From NCBI GenBank assembly GCA_013399015.1, contig VWZX01001688.1, forward strand, positions 1,736,001 to 1,800,000: a stretch of 64,000 nt of DNA, read 5' to 3'. Numbering within the stretch: position 1 is the stretch's first letter; every line of letters starts with the position of its first letter. The position numbers were made by a program, and so were the translations under genes. The stretch is from Galbula dea. Its lineage: Eukaryota > Chordata > Aves > Piciformes > Galbulidae. The notes below the pieces were generated by a model. It was not told where the DNA came from. It worked only from the letters and a program-made list of their open reading frames with translations, and ran no database searches. Positions 23,701 through 36,781 of this stretch are shown one piece after another.

Positions 23701-24600
23701 TTAGAGTAGATGTAAAACTCAGAAAAAACCCAGAGGAAACAATAAAAACTCAACAATATCCTTTTACTGTGTTGCCTTAGTGGCCTGCACTGATGACTGC
23801 AAAAGACAGCCATGGCTAAATCCAAAATGCTCACTTTTTAAAAAATCCTTCTGATTTTATTTATTTCCTGGACTGTGTATGCAAGCAGCAAGTACTTGTG
23901 TGGGTTTGAAAATGGCTTTTGCAATCATTCTTTGCAACCAGTTTCTCCTATGGATCAGTTGGGAATGGCTGACAAGCCTGAGGATGTTCAGGAGAAATAC
24001 AACCTGGGGGGTCTTCTCCCTGGTCCTCTCTGTTACCAAAAGTCAAAACTCTGACAACTTCTCTAAACCCTTCTACTGTTTGAGGTCTGGCAGCTAGAGA
24101 ACGATCCATTTCCTCAAAAAACAATTTATGAAATGAATCATTTTGATAGGTGGCAGGATAACATTGTCCTATTTTGTAGGAATTTATGTTCTGAAGCAAT
24201 ATGAGTTGAGTTACAAACAAAGCAGAGAACCAAAAAGATATGTGAATATAAATTTACATGGTTGGTATGACAACAGGGATGTTTTGTTTAGATAAGGCTG
24301 AAAGGCCTTGAGGGGAGAACCAGAGAATACATACACTCAAAAAAAATGTAAATCTAGAAAGGCTTCCCCAAGATAGAGGAGAATTTATTAATGATTTACT
24401 TCAGAGAGAAGATAAGGTTGGCACACAGGAGAATTAACCTGAGAATCATAGTTCACAGTGAGCTGAAACCAAGGGGTAAAAACATGTCCTGATTACATCA
24501 CAAGCACAACTGGGAGGGATATTTAATTATTAATTGTTCATTGTATGAACAAGCAAATTTACCCTGCCTTTGTTAACAATGCTGTATGTGTTTGAGAGGT
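20777..24600. other. Unique sequence, nothing recognised
   Basis: No gene or repeat family could be identified. Pyrimidine-rich stretches near 22430-22660 keep several short frames open. The segment at 23490-23590 is AT-rich with TTAATAAAGAATTCATTAC and could be a small regulatory element, but the case is weak. Confidence 0.45.
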
Positions 24601-27600
24601 GAAGATCCACAGCCCCTCAGTCCATCTTTGGGTTCATATGTGCCAGGAACCTCCAGGAATCCCTGTTTTTGTGGGTGAAGTTCAGGAGATTAACTGTCTG
24701 TCACAGAGATGCACAAACTGGGGGAACTCACAGAGGTCAGGGTCCCACCCTGGTAACATGACATGAAAATTGGCCACTGGTTTTATTACTTATGGTGATT
24801 TTTGTCTGAAATCTCCTATAGGTACAAAGCAGCAGGACTCCTCAGGAGCAGCTGCCATTTTCCAACCTGGTACTTGTCTGATGGAAAAAACCCTATTCCT
24901 TTTCTAAGACACATGCCCTCACAGCCAACCTACTTCTTCCACAGCTGTTGTTCTGTATCCAGAGCACACCCTTCTGAGATCACTAACTACCTGCCTCTTT
25001 CTTCCTGCTCCAGCCTGGCTATGGCCTGATTTAAGCTGCAAGGAAAAAGTCAGATGGTTATGAGGCCACTGCACACTCAGAATTTTATGCAATATATGAA
25101 CAGTTTTGGAGCAGTGTTGGGTTTGTTATCCTCTCTTTTCACTGTAAATGTGAAGTCAGATGGAGCAGTCACTGCCCTTTGCCCCATGAGCTGGGCTGTC
25201 CCTGAGCAACCCAGCTGGGAGCTGGGAACTGGGAACCTGCACAACAGCAATGGAGCTGTATGGGGAGGCTGCAGCTGGGGAAAGCGATTAGCAGAGATCT
25301 GCAGAGCATGTGAAGTGGAAATAATAGCACATATTGGTTCAGCTTGAACCAAGAGCCAGCCAATGGCAGCATTGAAAATAAATTTCGAAGATCACTCAGT
25401 CTTCTATGCACAGTAAAGGAAAAAACCCAACAGTTATATGCTGATAAGCCCTATCAGTGTTCCTCTCAAAAGGTACTTCCAATGGGGGAAAGAGGGGAAA
25501 ACAGCAATGGGGAAAGTCTGCTCATTTCCCACTCCAATATTCCCTGAATTTATGCACCACACAGAGCTTTCAGCCTTCCAGACTCAACAGATATGGTGCT
25601 CTATTTGTCTTTAGCAAGCTAATCAGAAGAATCTGTTCTGTGGGAACCTGTGATGGTCTGGAGAACTGTCATTTTTATGTTTACTTTGGAGCACCAGGGA
25701 AGAGAACATCAGGTAATGTGCTTTGATAATGTGGAATGGTTTCAGTTTGATGAATTATGATGTTTTGTGCTGAAATGGAGAAGTCATAATCCTCTATAAA
25801 AGACTAAACAGCAGATGTACCTTAGGCTCTTACACATTCCTGTTTTAAAGCTTGCATTTTCCTCTAACTCAGGAGCTTAAATGACACAAATTGAAATGAT
25901 CAAATCAAAGGGAAACATTTTTACCTCAGCAAAATGAAACACCTTTGATGTTATTGAAACTAAACAAGAAAGTCAAAATGATTTGACATTTCCCATGAAA
26001 CACATGTCAGTACTGACAGGCTTCTGCAAAACATTTCTAGCTTGAGAAGGATTTGGGGAGCCCCATCCCCATCCCTCCTGCTCTCTTCCCAGGTGCCAGC
26101 TCTGCACTGCCTCATTGGAAAACCATCATGGCACTGCAAAATAGCTCAGGCTTGACAGCCTGGACTGATTCTGGAGGTTGTGTAGGCCTGTTGGTCATTC
26201 CCCCACAGGCACTTTAGCTCCTGAAGCCTTCCCCTGTGCCCCGAGACCTAGCAGAGGAGAGGGTGGAATCGCACAAACCTGGACTACCACTGTGGGAAAG
26301 CAGCATGGGGGTTTGGGAGGCTGGAGGTGGCTCTGGCTCACAAGCTCTGCTGAGGAGCAGAATATCTCTGTGCACAGCTAAGCTTTTCCTGTTGAAGCAA
26401 ACAGCACTCATGAGAAGCATGAGCCTCAGAGCTTTCCCATTGTGTGTGAATCAGTTGCTTTGACACTCTGCCCCATTTCCTCCTCTACAAGAGCCTCTTA
26501 GACACTTGTAGGGACAAAGTGGGTAGAAATCAGTTTCATTACTACAGGCGCTATCTTAAGAACCTGCAGGCATTAATAAGAAGTTTATGGAGAAATTAAT
26601 GCAGTGACTGATATTATTCTACTGAGAATTATACTTCATCTCTATCATCTTACACTCTGATTTAAGAAAGAACATTATCTTTTCTAAAATCCTACAGGAG
26701 TTTTTATGAGACACTGAAGAAAGGAAACAAGAACTGCATATTCCATCTGAGTACTGGAGAAGTATCTTAATAAAATTAGAAAACAAGATAATGCAGTCCA
26801 AAATGGAAACTACTAAAAGCCTTTCAGTACATAGCTTTCCCAGTACAGGTGGAATAAAAAGAGGAATTAATTGTAAAAGTCAATTATTATGTGATTTTAT
26901 TCCAACACTTGATATTTCTAGGTCTGCCCTTTAATATTCTAGGGAGGAGAAATTTTAAACCCTGATTTTTGTGTTTTGACTTCAGGGAACACATGTTTAC
27001 CACCTGTTTACAGAGCAGTGTCTGAACCAAACAGTTTTTAAAATATCAGAACAGAGACATCATCTGAGACTCAATTAAGCTGTTTCTTTACCTTTTCAAC
27101 CAGAGACAATCTCCCTCTAGCTCTGGGGCTTTTTCTCTATCTGGCTGCTGAAGAAACTGCCCAGCCAAAAGTAATTTACTGTGTCCCTTCCAGCCAAGTC
27201 ACGTGCAGGAGAGGAGAGGAAAATTCATTTAATCATGATCCTTCCACACTGTCCAAAGTGTCTGTCTGGAGCCACCTCAGGGTCCAGCTTGCTCAGTCTC
27301 AGGTGTTGGAGGAAAGCAGTAGTGACAGAAAGTTGCAGTGCCAGTCTGTGATGGCTTCTGTATCCCAGCAGGACACAGCAGGGTCCAAGGTCCATTTCCC
27401 ATTCCTGCCAACTGTTTGCTGCATGGTGAGGCTGAGCATGGAGGCCACTGCTCTCCTCCTCTTTGCAGATGACAGGAGCTCCCTGACTTCCTCCTCTCCT
27501 GGACAGGACACAGCATTAAAAATGCAGCTGGTTCCATACATAGAAGCAGACAGACCCAAAAATATCACCTAGCTGAGCGTACAGCCTCTGCAAACTTGGC

Positions 27601-28259
27601 TTGTAGGTTCCAGGTTCATCAGAGGTCTTATTCCCACTGATCTTCCAGCCATTTAATAGGCTAAAACCACAAAGTCTTAACTATCAGGCCAGAGAGCTAG
27701 TGCATGAAGCCAGAGTCAGAAGTGAGGGACAGGAGCTCTAGCAGCAGGGGAAGTAAAGCAGTGATGGTGTGAAAAGGGAAGACCTGGGTGCTTCCTCAAT
27801 AGAGGTGTTTAGTTTTGGTGCAGAGGGATCAGGGATGCTGGTGCCTCATTCCAGAGGGTTAGAGGAAACAGAGCTGCATGTTTGTGCTGATGTTGGGTTT
27901 TACACCCAGACAGGAATAAACTTTGAAAATTCCCTTACAAAAATGAATTCCTGAAGTGAATAGGCAAATAGGTCTGACCTGTGTTTGCGTGCCATGGGCT
28001 TCATAGGGCAGATGTGGAGAAGAGACAGGGAGAAAGCTCCCCAGTTTTCATTTTGTTCCTGCAGTTTCAAAAAGGTCTAATAAAACTTCAGACATCTCAG
28101 AAGCATCCATGATAAGGCTAAATAAGGACCTATCTCACTGTTTACTAAAAAAGAAGTTTTCAGAGTACTGCCTTGACACAGTAATGACACATCAGTATTA
28201 CAACACTGTTTGTGGATACACGAGACAGTACAATCTCAGAGATAACAGTAGGTTGTAAT
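24601..28259. other. Unique sequence, nothing recognised
   Basis: Frames on both strands at 25054-25411 and 27258-27572 overlap one another and show no recognisable motif. AT-rich stretches at 25730-26040 and 26560-26960 hold scattered TAAT cores without a clear boundary. Confidence 0.45.
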
Positions 28260-28289
28260 AAAATAAAAGACCTTAAAATAAAAGACCTT
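28260..28289. repeat. Perfect 15-bp tandem duplication
   Basis: AAAATAAAAGACCTT occurs twice head to tail (28260-28274 and 28275-28289) with no mismatch. Identity between the copies suggests a recent replication-slippage event. Confidence 0.9.
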
Positions 28290-29636
28290 TATGAAAACAA
28301 GCAAAGTTTTGAACAGTAGGATTCTGGTTCCCCACAGAAACGCAATTAGTGCATGGAAAGGCTCAGCTGCTGGAGGGATGCAGAACAAACAACCCATGTG
28401 GAGTTTCTTAAGTACAAGTGAAACTTTTGCACCTTATTGACCTCTCCCATATGCCATCAGCCTTCTGAAAAGACAACTGGTCCACCACCCTCATGTTAAA
28501 CTGGATGAACCGGAACAAAGTTCAAGAAGTAGACGAGACAGACAGACTATTCTCTGCAGATTGAAGTCCACTAACAATGTTGAGTGAGAGACAAAAATAC
28601 AAAACAAAAATTACAGAACACCATTTGATAGACAGTGGAAAAGAGACCTGACCCAAGAGTACCAAATATTTATGACAGAGATCTATTCAACATTTACAAC
28701 ATTCAAATAAACAACCTTCAGCTTAGTATCTCCTGTGTGCTCATTTTATCATATATGTTCAGATTGTTTCCTTGCTGACAAATATTTGCCAGGGTATTCA
28801 TTCCTCTTCACTGCCACCAAGCCCTAATCTTATACATTAGCAGACTCCTCTCAACTCTTGCAACAGGAGTTACATCTCAGCCCAGGAGATCCTAAGGTTT
28901 GACCTGGTTTGCAAGTACCTCAGTGAGTTGCAATTGATCTTTATCTAGATTTATTGCTTTGAAGAAAGCAGAGCATCTTGTGCCTGACAGATTCATTTGA
29001 GTTTTTACTTCAAACATTTTGCAGGACAAACTTTTGGCGAAGGGTTGAATTATACAACTGGAAACACACTCTCAGAAAGAGCCTAAAAACATTAAATACA
29101 TCTGGAGCAAATCCGTTCCTAAGGGCGTTGTTTTGGCCTCTAAGACAACCCTTGGAAGGACCTGAAGAGGGTGCAATCCTTCCCCATGCCCTCTTTTGGT
29201 CTCCTTACTCCAGCCACACCTGAGGGTCAGACCTGCTCTCCTGCATGTGCCACACTTTCCTCAGCTGAACTGCTCAAGGGATCTCATCACATTTTTGACT
29301 TGACCTTGCAGTGGGTGTTTGTGGGACTGACAGGGTTTGGTGTGCCCAAGGCCTTCGTGGTACACTGGCTTTTCCTACCAAGGAAGTTGGCTGAATGGTG
29401 ATTTTTCTGATTTCTCCTTTCTCAGAGAGCATGACTTATGTTTTGAATATATTCACAGGTCTGGAGTAACTTCTTATACACAGATTTTTCAAGTCTTTAC
29501 TTTTGCATATCTATAGAACATGTTGATAGCCATCCTGTGTGAGATCCTGATGGGATTCCCTGGAGGCCATATGGGCAGGACTATCCCCACTGACTGATGC
29601 AGCATTTTGGGATCCTCAGTCCTCTCCCCCAAAGTA
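28290..29636. other. Unique sequence, nothing recognised
   Basis: A plus-strand frame without an ATG, open to a TGA near 28580, reads protein-like (LLKRQLVHHPHVKLDEPEQS) but has no family match I recognise and no splice signals of note. Nothing else stands out. Confidence 0.4.
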
Positions 29637-29663
29637 ATCAGAAATTAGAAATCAGAATTAGAA
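29637..29663. repeat. Imperfect 13/14-bp tandem duplication
   Basis: ATCAGAAATTAGAA (29637-29650) is followed directly by ATCAGAATTAGAA (29651-29663), which differs by one missing A. It looks like a small slippage duplication that has since lost one base. Confidence 0.8.
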
Positions 29664-32600
29664 ACATAAGCTGCCATAGTGCTCCTAGTTCTGACTAATG
29701 ACTTACTTAACACTTCTCATTTCTAATCCCAAAAGACTTCAGAGGAAGGACTAGCAAAATCCCAGTCTGAAAGAAAGAGAATTCTATCCTCTTGTAGCAC
29801 AGGAGTTACACAGTAATCAGAACACAGGCTGAAAAACAACTTTCACAGCTTGTATTCTAGGGCCTTTGGCACTGTCCCATATTACTTGTCCATGGATCAA
29901 GTAAATTGGCAATAAATCAGTCCCTTCTGAGAAAATCAAAAGCATGCTGATGTTTGGAAAAAAATCAGGAGGGAAAGAGAGGGACAATGATGACAACCAT
30001 TATGTTTTAAATCCCTTTGTCCTGTAGAATTGGCTGATCTGAGCTGAATCACCACAGTTAATACACATTGCTCTCAAAGCTTTTCAGAACCACATCTGAA
30101 AACTAGGAACACTGGAACCCTTGTGGGAAAAATAATATTCCCAACTTGAAGAGACCATTTTGTATGAGTTTACAAAAAAATGGCTCTCAACCGATCAAGG
30201 TAGCTGAAAGCAAACTTACTGCACAATTTAGTATAAGATCTGAAGTGATTCTCATACCACTTCCATGAGACCAAATGGGACAGAGTGTATTACAGTCAAC
30301 AGGAAAACAGTACAGCACATGGGTCTATGATCTAAGAGTGAGGTCAGAGTCAGCCCTTAAATCATCATTAGATCACAAACCATGCTGGCTTCATTATTTC
30401 ATTTAATGTCACATGAACCATGGAGGTGTGGGAGTAGAAAATGAATATCTGAAAAAGCCAAGATTAAAATGAAAAAATTTTTACACACAAAAGAATTCTT
30501 TTCCTTTCTTTGAAAAAGTTAAAATAGGAAGAAGAAAATATCCAGTATAATTAGCCCAAATAACACTATTAATCCTAAGCAGGAAAAGACACTTATTCTG
30601 CTTGAATCCCTGGAGTAGGATGAGAACTTTTTATCCTGTGCAGTACAGTGACTTTCCTTGTTTACTTGTTGCACATAGGATGCTCCTCCCCTGACAAGCA
30701 GCAGTCATGCCAGTCCTTCAGCAGAACCTGGGTTCACATTCTATTTGTCACTGTTTCAGAGCCAAAATGTTGTAAATAATCTACCACTCAAACTTATTAT
30801 TATATTGACTGCCCAAGCCAGCTGCTCTTTCTGCTAAACATCCCTTTTCAAAGGAAACACATTGTTTCTCCCAGCTTTGGTTCTCCTCTCATGCACTGGT
30901 GGAAGAGGGAATAGCTCTTCCAAAGCCAGTGGAGCTGTAGAGATGTAAGCTTGCAGCATGAGAGGAAGAATTTATTGGTGTCATATTGTCTCTGTTTCCA
31001 TAACTCTCCTAGCCCCTCAAACAAATCTGTGCTGGGAGTTGTGTTGGGAGCTGAACAACATGTAATCCTTGCACCATCCTGGCTCAAAACAAGCCTGTTT
31101 TGTTTTCTCTATGGTTTCTTCTGCTTATGTGGGAGCTCCTGTAAAGCCAGGGGCATGAAAACATTGCAAGATGTTATTCAGATCTTGAAGAATGAGTTGA
31201 TCTTGGTTAAGATGAAGAGCCAGGCTGTCTGAATTAGGATGCTTTTTATTATCTTGTTAACTACTAGCATGATCAACTCACCCACAAGACAGAAGATGAA
31301 GTGATGAGATTTACCCCTTTAGGAGAAGATTTGGACCTTATCCAAAAAATCTTCAGTGCAATATATGTTGTATTCAGCTAAATATTTTGTGTGCCTTGCA
31401 AGAGATGTGGAAATAATAACATGTGGAGGGTGGAGAACACACTGCAAATTCCTTCTCGGAAAGGTGGTTTTTTTATCTTTTAGGCTTCACCTGGTCTTCA
31501 TGCATTACAACTGTTCACAAAAAAAAACAGGGTCCTGGATAATAGGATTAGAAACTGGAAGCCATGAAATGAGCTAAGCTTCAGCCTTGCTGCATGAAAA
31601 CAGCCTCTGAGCTCAGAAGACGACAGGCTGGAGTAGGAGGAAGGGACAACTTCTGGAGAAATGCAGGGTAAAGTCCTGGAGTGCTTCCACCCTGAGGAGA
31701 CAAGAGGCTGGGATTTGTGTCCTGTAGGCTTTGTAGACCTATGGAATGGCCCTATATCTGTTTGTTGGCATTTTCATCTTTATTGAGGAACCTCACTGAA
31801 CATGTTGCTGGGTGACAGGACACAGTCAGGCTGGTTGTCACTGACAGCAATGTTGTGCTGTCTTACTGAGAAGTGACCGTGGAACCTGTTCACGCCACAC
31901 AGCAACACGACCAGTCAGGGCAATCACCTCTGACTGTTGTGAGGAGTGCACCTGTTGAAGTGGCATGAAGAGCTCTGCTGGGACAGGGATGGAAGGTGGG
32001 TGTGGTGCTTGAGCAAACCCAACAAGCGTGTGCCAGTCCCTGGCTAGGCAGGTACATACATCACCGTATGACTGGTCAGCACTTAACACTGTCCCCCCGC
32101 TACATCTGGAGCACATCTGGTTTGGGGAGCTCACAGAACTCCAGCAGCTTTTGCACTGAGTGATGAGATATTAGATTTATCAACAGAGGGAGAGGAACTG
32201 TTGGCATCCTTTGAGACTGCCTGCTTTTTTCTCTACTGCAGTGATGTTCTCTTGCAGAACATAAGCAGCCTCTCACACCTGCTGCTTAATGTACTTTCTA
32301 CATGTGTTCATCATACAGTTGCCATCTATATGCCTGAGATGCAGGAATTTTTTTTTCTCAACTATTTATCTCCCTTCAGATTGCCTAGAGGCAGTTCCCA
32401 CGGCACATACACAACACTGTTCATATGCTAGATCAGCTAGACATTTAAAAGATATGAAGCAAGATCAGTCAGCCTAGTAAAGGACTCCTTCTGTAGCACC
32501 AGCTCATCTCTTCAAGCAGAGGATGAAACAAGGCAACTAATGCTTGACTACCTCAGCTCACCTGTGTTCTGAATAGAAGAGGCACTATAAGATCATAAAC

Positions 32601-34099
32601 CAGATGTGACACCCTATATTGTTCCTGGAAGTGATTGGAAGTTAACATATAAAGGGTAGGCAAACAGAATTTTTCATTCTGCATATGAAACCACACGTGG
32701 AATACATGGTTCTGACACTAGAACCCAGAGCGTCTAGAGCAAGGGCTGTTAATTGTGCTCATTCCTTCTCATCTTCATTAAAAAGTAATTCTCTTCTTTG
32801 CTGGCTTTTCAACCATACCAGATCTCTTAATCTGAGAACACATTTTCAGGCATTAGAGTCTTAGCAGAGGTTTTAAGCAAGACTTCCTGAATATCTTCAT
32901 GTTTTCCGAAATTTTTCTTGTGATCTAGCTAACTATTTCAGCCCTGGCACACCTTGGCTAATGCATCTCAGAACATGTGAAGTGCTAAGACCTACCTCTT
33001 GGTTTACATTAGCTGTGGAAGCAATCACGGTGCAGCATCAGCAACCAAATAACTTCACTTACTGGTGACCTTTTTGCTATTGCTGCCTGTTCATTGCATC
33101 CTAAAATAATGACCCTTCTACCATTTGTTACTGTGTTGATCCTCCTGTGATTTTGGAAATACAGCCTCAGAACTGCCAGGGATCCCTCTCCAGCTCCAGA
33201 CCTGCCCTTCACATAGGCAACAGCAGCAGGGAGGGAAACAACCAACACCACGAACCCACTCACAGAGGCACAGGTTTGAAGCCTGCTCTGCAGTATCTTC
33301 ATTGTTTTTATTATCCACATTAACTACATTGAAGAGAAGCCTAAGCCATGCTGCAGTCCCCATGGAAACAGGTCCAAAGAGCTTTGGTTGATTATTAATC
33401 AAGGTATATATGAACATCCTTTCTCCTTCAAAGGTCCTGAAGAAATGACTCCCATTAGGAGTCCCAGGAGCAGCTGGACATGCAGCAGGACACATACCTG
33501 GAAGGGTGTAGCTGGGGCTGGAACGGGATTTTACTTGCTTTTCCCACAATGGATGGAGAGAAGGAAATCTGTCCTCAAGTCTTCACCGAGTCCCTGCCCT
33601 TTTTGTCTCTCAATATGCCACAATGAGATAGTTTAGAGACAGGAAGCCACACTTTGTTTCCTTGGTCTAGGTGCTTGAAGGCCAGCAGTGGCATTTTCAG
33701 GTCTGGTATTTGGGATGACAGAGTGTTTGCAAGCAGGGGTGAATCATTTCCCTAAGGACACCGTCAGACTGTTCAGGCAGAGAAAATGTTCTGCCTTTGA
33801 CCTTGACAGTCTTTTAGCATCTCTGAAGTCCACCCATCAGACATGCAGGCACAATGTGGTTGTACCCACATCCTTAGCTGTAGCAATTACTGATGCTCCC
33901 AGTACAAAACAAACACGAATCACAGTGCCAAACTGCCTACATACAGAGAGCTGGGGGTACATGTGAGAGATAAAAGCAGCACAGTGAAGAAGGGGCTTTA
34001 GAAGACTCAGAACACTTTTTCTTTGGAGCAGATGACAGCCACCATGGAACTGCACTGATGGGAATAGGAAGCCTTCTCCTCCATCCCCATCCAGGTTCT
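29664..34099. other. Unique sequence, nothing recognised
   Basis: Overlapping frames on both strands at 30848-31232 and 33009-33636 lack motifs. The block at 31800-32150 is richer in GC. No splice-paired exon, retroposon or microsatellite was recognised. Confidence 0.45.
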
Positions 34100-34330
34100 A
34101 GATTAAATTTGCTCTGGGGAGTGGTGGAAAAATTATGTTTAAATTAGAAGATTAAATAAAAAATAGAATTAAAAAGTTCATATAGGTAGGATAATTTAAC
34201 TTATTTATGGTTAGAATTTCAAAACATTTTTTTAAATTTTAAAACCTGTTAATGTTGATTTTTAGCATAAATTTAGCTGAAGTTTCATTATAAAAGCTGT
34301 TTTGAATCACACATGAGCAAATCCCATTTC
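34100..34330. other. Strongly AT-rich block
   Basis: The sequence is dominated by A and T (for example ATTAAATAAAAAATAGAATT) with several TTAAAT and TAATTT words, and it has no reading frame. It may be a conserved non-coding element or simply low-complexity DNA; I cannot tell which. Confidence 0.4.
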
Positions 34331-34547
34331 AAAAGCTCCTCTTGTTTTAAACTTGTTTCCAAAATGCCCTGAAAAATCAACACTTTCCTGTGTGCAGTTT
34401 CAGCTTCCACAGTCCTCTTCTAACATAAATATTTTGCCAGAAAGTTCACAAATAGCATTTCTACAGCATCAAATCGTTCCCAGATCTTAAAATAGGAGAC
34501 TTGGGGTTGTCAATCCCAAAGCCCTCCTTTGTCATAATAAGCTCTTC

Positions 34548-34639
34548 TTTTTTTTTTTTTCTTAAAGGAAAAGCAGACTGGCATTCCCATGAGGACCTAC
34601 AGCCCCATCAACGCCATGAGCGCTTCCCTTCTGCAATGA
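34548..34639 (+). other. T13 tract with acceptor-like AG and a short coding-like stretch
   Basis: Thirteen T (34548-34560) are followed by CTTAAAG, a strong polypyrimidine/acceptor arrangement. The first frame after the AG (34568-34636) reads GIPMRTYSPINAMSASLLQ before a TGA at 34637-34639, with many C- or G-ending codons. A second frame is also open for 25 codons. I do not recognise a protein family. A simple T run beside chance open frames is the main alternative. Confidence 0.15.
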
Positions 34640-36567
34640 TGTAGCCCTGTGCTCATGTTCAGTAGTGGAAACCTTTCTCCCTTTCCAGGAGTTTTGGCAT
34701 TCGTCTGTGTTTCACAGGAACAGAGAAAAGAAGCCCAGGGAACATTGTCCCTAAGAATCCATAAACCACCACATAGCAAGATATGCAGCCAGGAGGTCAT
34801 AGCCACGTCCAGGACAACCAGACGTGTCACCATATAGCCATGCTGCTCCCAGTATAGGGTCATTACAGAAGTTCAGCACCTGCAGGATTCTCCAGCACTG
34901 TTTTGTGGGAAGCCAATTCCAGACACCCCAGGTAAATGTGTTGCCCCATGGGAAGTCTCCATCTTCATCAATGGGCAGGACCAGCAAGCACACAGCAGCC
35001 TCAGTGCTGCTGGGAAACTTGCTGCTTCCCAGCTGGCCCTGTTTGTCATTTTGTGGCTGCTCTACAAGAAGGTTTCCAGGATGGGAACTGAAAATGGCAG
35101 AGTCCAACACAACTAAAGCCAGAACTGGAAGCTCTTTGCCATTTCTGCCCATTTAAAAATGGCATCTTGGCAGAGTTGAGCTTTCTCTCCGGGCATGGCA
35201 GTGTCTGTGCCTGGAACCCTTGGTTCCCTGAGAAGAGCACTCTTCATGCTTGTGAGCCAGGGAACTACATGGTTCCTCTAACATGCTCTTCTAAAAATGA
35301 AAGCAGAAGACTTTCCTTCTCCACTGCCCCATATTTTTTTCTCCCTCAACACAAAAGATGCCATGAAATAAATTCCTTCTTCCCTCTGCCACTTTCATGA
35401 CTCACTGCAATTGGTTTTGCTCATGAGATGCCACAAACCATATACACAAGCTGCCACAGAAATATGCAATTAGAGTAGATCTATACCATACATGGTTACG
35501 TGCCCTGGGAGCTACAGGACAGGAAAGCTTTTGTGCTCAGATCCAGGCCATGGGCAGAGGAACACAGACTAGCTGGATAGCACCGAAACAACAGTGTGCT
35601 GTTCTCAAAGCTCTGTGAGCTCTCTGCTTGGTATCAAAAGGGGACATGGAATCGCTTGGGAACTCACTGGGATCTCATTGTTCGCTTGCAGTTCAGTTAT
35701 TTTATTGCTTTTGGGACAGCCAAAATGTTACAACATGGCAAAGTCACTGATCACATTCCTCTCCTGGGAGTTTCACAAGCTTTAAATGTCTAAAGCAAAC
35801 AATACAAATAGAGAAGCAATTATGCACTGGAAGTTGCCTTTTCTCTTGCATTAAACAAAGCTTTTTTTTCTTTCCATCTGTTCTGGAAGATTCAGGATCT
35901 CCAGGCTGCACTGAAGAGAGTTGCATCTCTCCACTCACCACTGTCACGGTCCCTAGGTGATGTAATCACAGTGTCATAGGACCCCCACAAGCCAGACCCT
36001 GTGAAAGTGCACATAGAACAGCAGGAGTTTGACTTAATCCCTAAAACTTCTCTTCAAAGTCTTCCCAGCTTCAAGAACAACTTCTCTGAGCCTTTATATG
36101 TTCTTTAAGCAATGACACTGAAAATAACACCATGACAGGACACCCAAAGGGAAAAAATACATGTTCTCTCACTTGAGTTCAGAAATGCCTGCTCAGAAGA
36201 CACACACACAGACAGTTCCTGGATTTGTCCTCCAGACAAATTCAAACAAATTTCTTGACCTCTGAAGAATGACTTTGTTTTGCAGTTTCCAGATAAAGTC
36301 TAAGTTAGAGGTGTTTTTACAAAGAAAAGAAAAGGCCCATCATCTTTTTCTGGGCTACAAATGGAAACCTGAGTGGTTTTGTGTGTATGCTAAGATCAGG
36401 GTCAGAACAGGTCTATCTGAGTTTTCTATTTCTAGTCAAAAGTTTTACGAAATAACTCTGTGCCAGCAACTCCCATAACCTTCTTTGCATGGAAAGGGCA
36501 ATGACCTCTTGGCCAGTGAAAAAATGAAAACATCTAGCGTCCTTCTGACCTCATTCCTTTCTTGCAG
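34640..36567. other. Unique sequence, nothing recognised
   Basis: A 133-codon minus-strand frame (34751-35152) and a 110-codon plus-strand frame (34824-35156) cover the same bases. Neither has a recognisable domain. No repeats of note were seen. Confidence 0.45.
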
Positions 36568-36781
36568 AAGAAAAAAGGTTGGGGAGAGGAGATGGAAACC
36601 ACAGTGACTAAGGGGCATTCAGGATGCCCTGTTTCAGCAGCGTTATTCTCTTTTCAAAAGACTCCTGACTTTAGCCAGGCTCCAGCTTTTCACAGCTCTT
36701 CAGCTCAAAGTGAAATACAGGGGTTAATCCTCAGAGGCAGCAGCTGAAATAACTGGAGGTCAGACAGCTCGATCCTGACTG
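36568..36781 (+). other. Exon-like interval with a 60-codon open frame after a strong acceptor
   Basis: The acceptor CTCATTCCTTTCTTGCAG ends at 36567. The frame then starts KKKGWGEEMETTVTKGHSGC and stays open for 60 codons to a TGA at 36745-36747. A possible donor, CTG|GTATGT, follows at 36782. The translation has a basic start followed by Ser- and Phe-containing low-complexity sequence and matches no family I know. It could be a terminal coding exon, a non-coding exon or chance. Confidence 0.2.

Noticed and set aside
28437..28585. Protein-like frame LLKRQLVHHPHVKLDEPEQS as an exon
   Set aside because: No start, no convincing splice sites, no known family, and AT-ending codons; kept only as a note in the region entry.
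34548..34560. T13 tract as the poly(A) tail of a minus-strand retrocopy
   Set aside because: The reverse complement of the bases beyond it shows no AATAAA and no recognisable gene body.
34751..35156. Opposing 133- and 110-codon frames as a gene
   Set aside because: They cover the same bases on opposite strands, and neither has a recognisable domain or codon signal.
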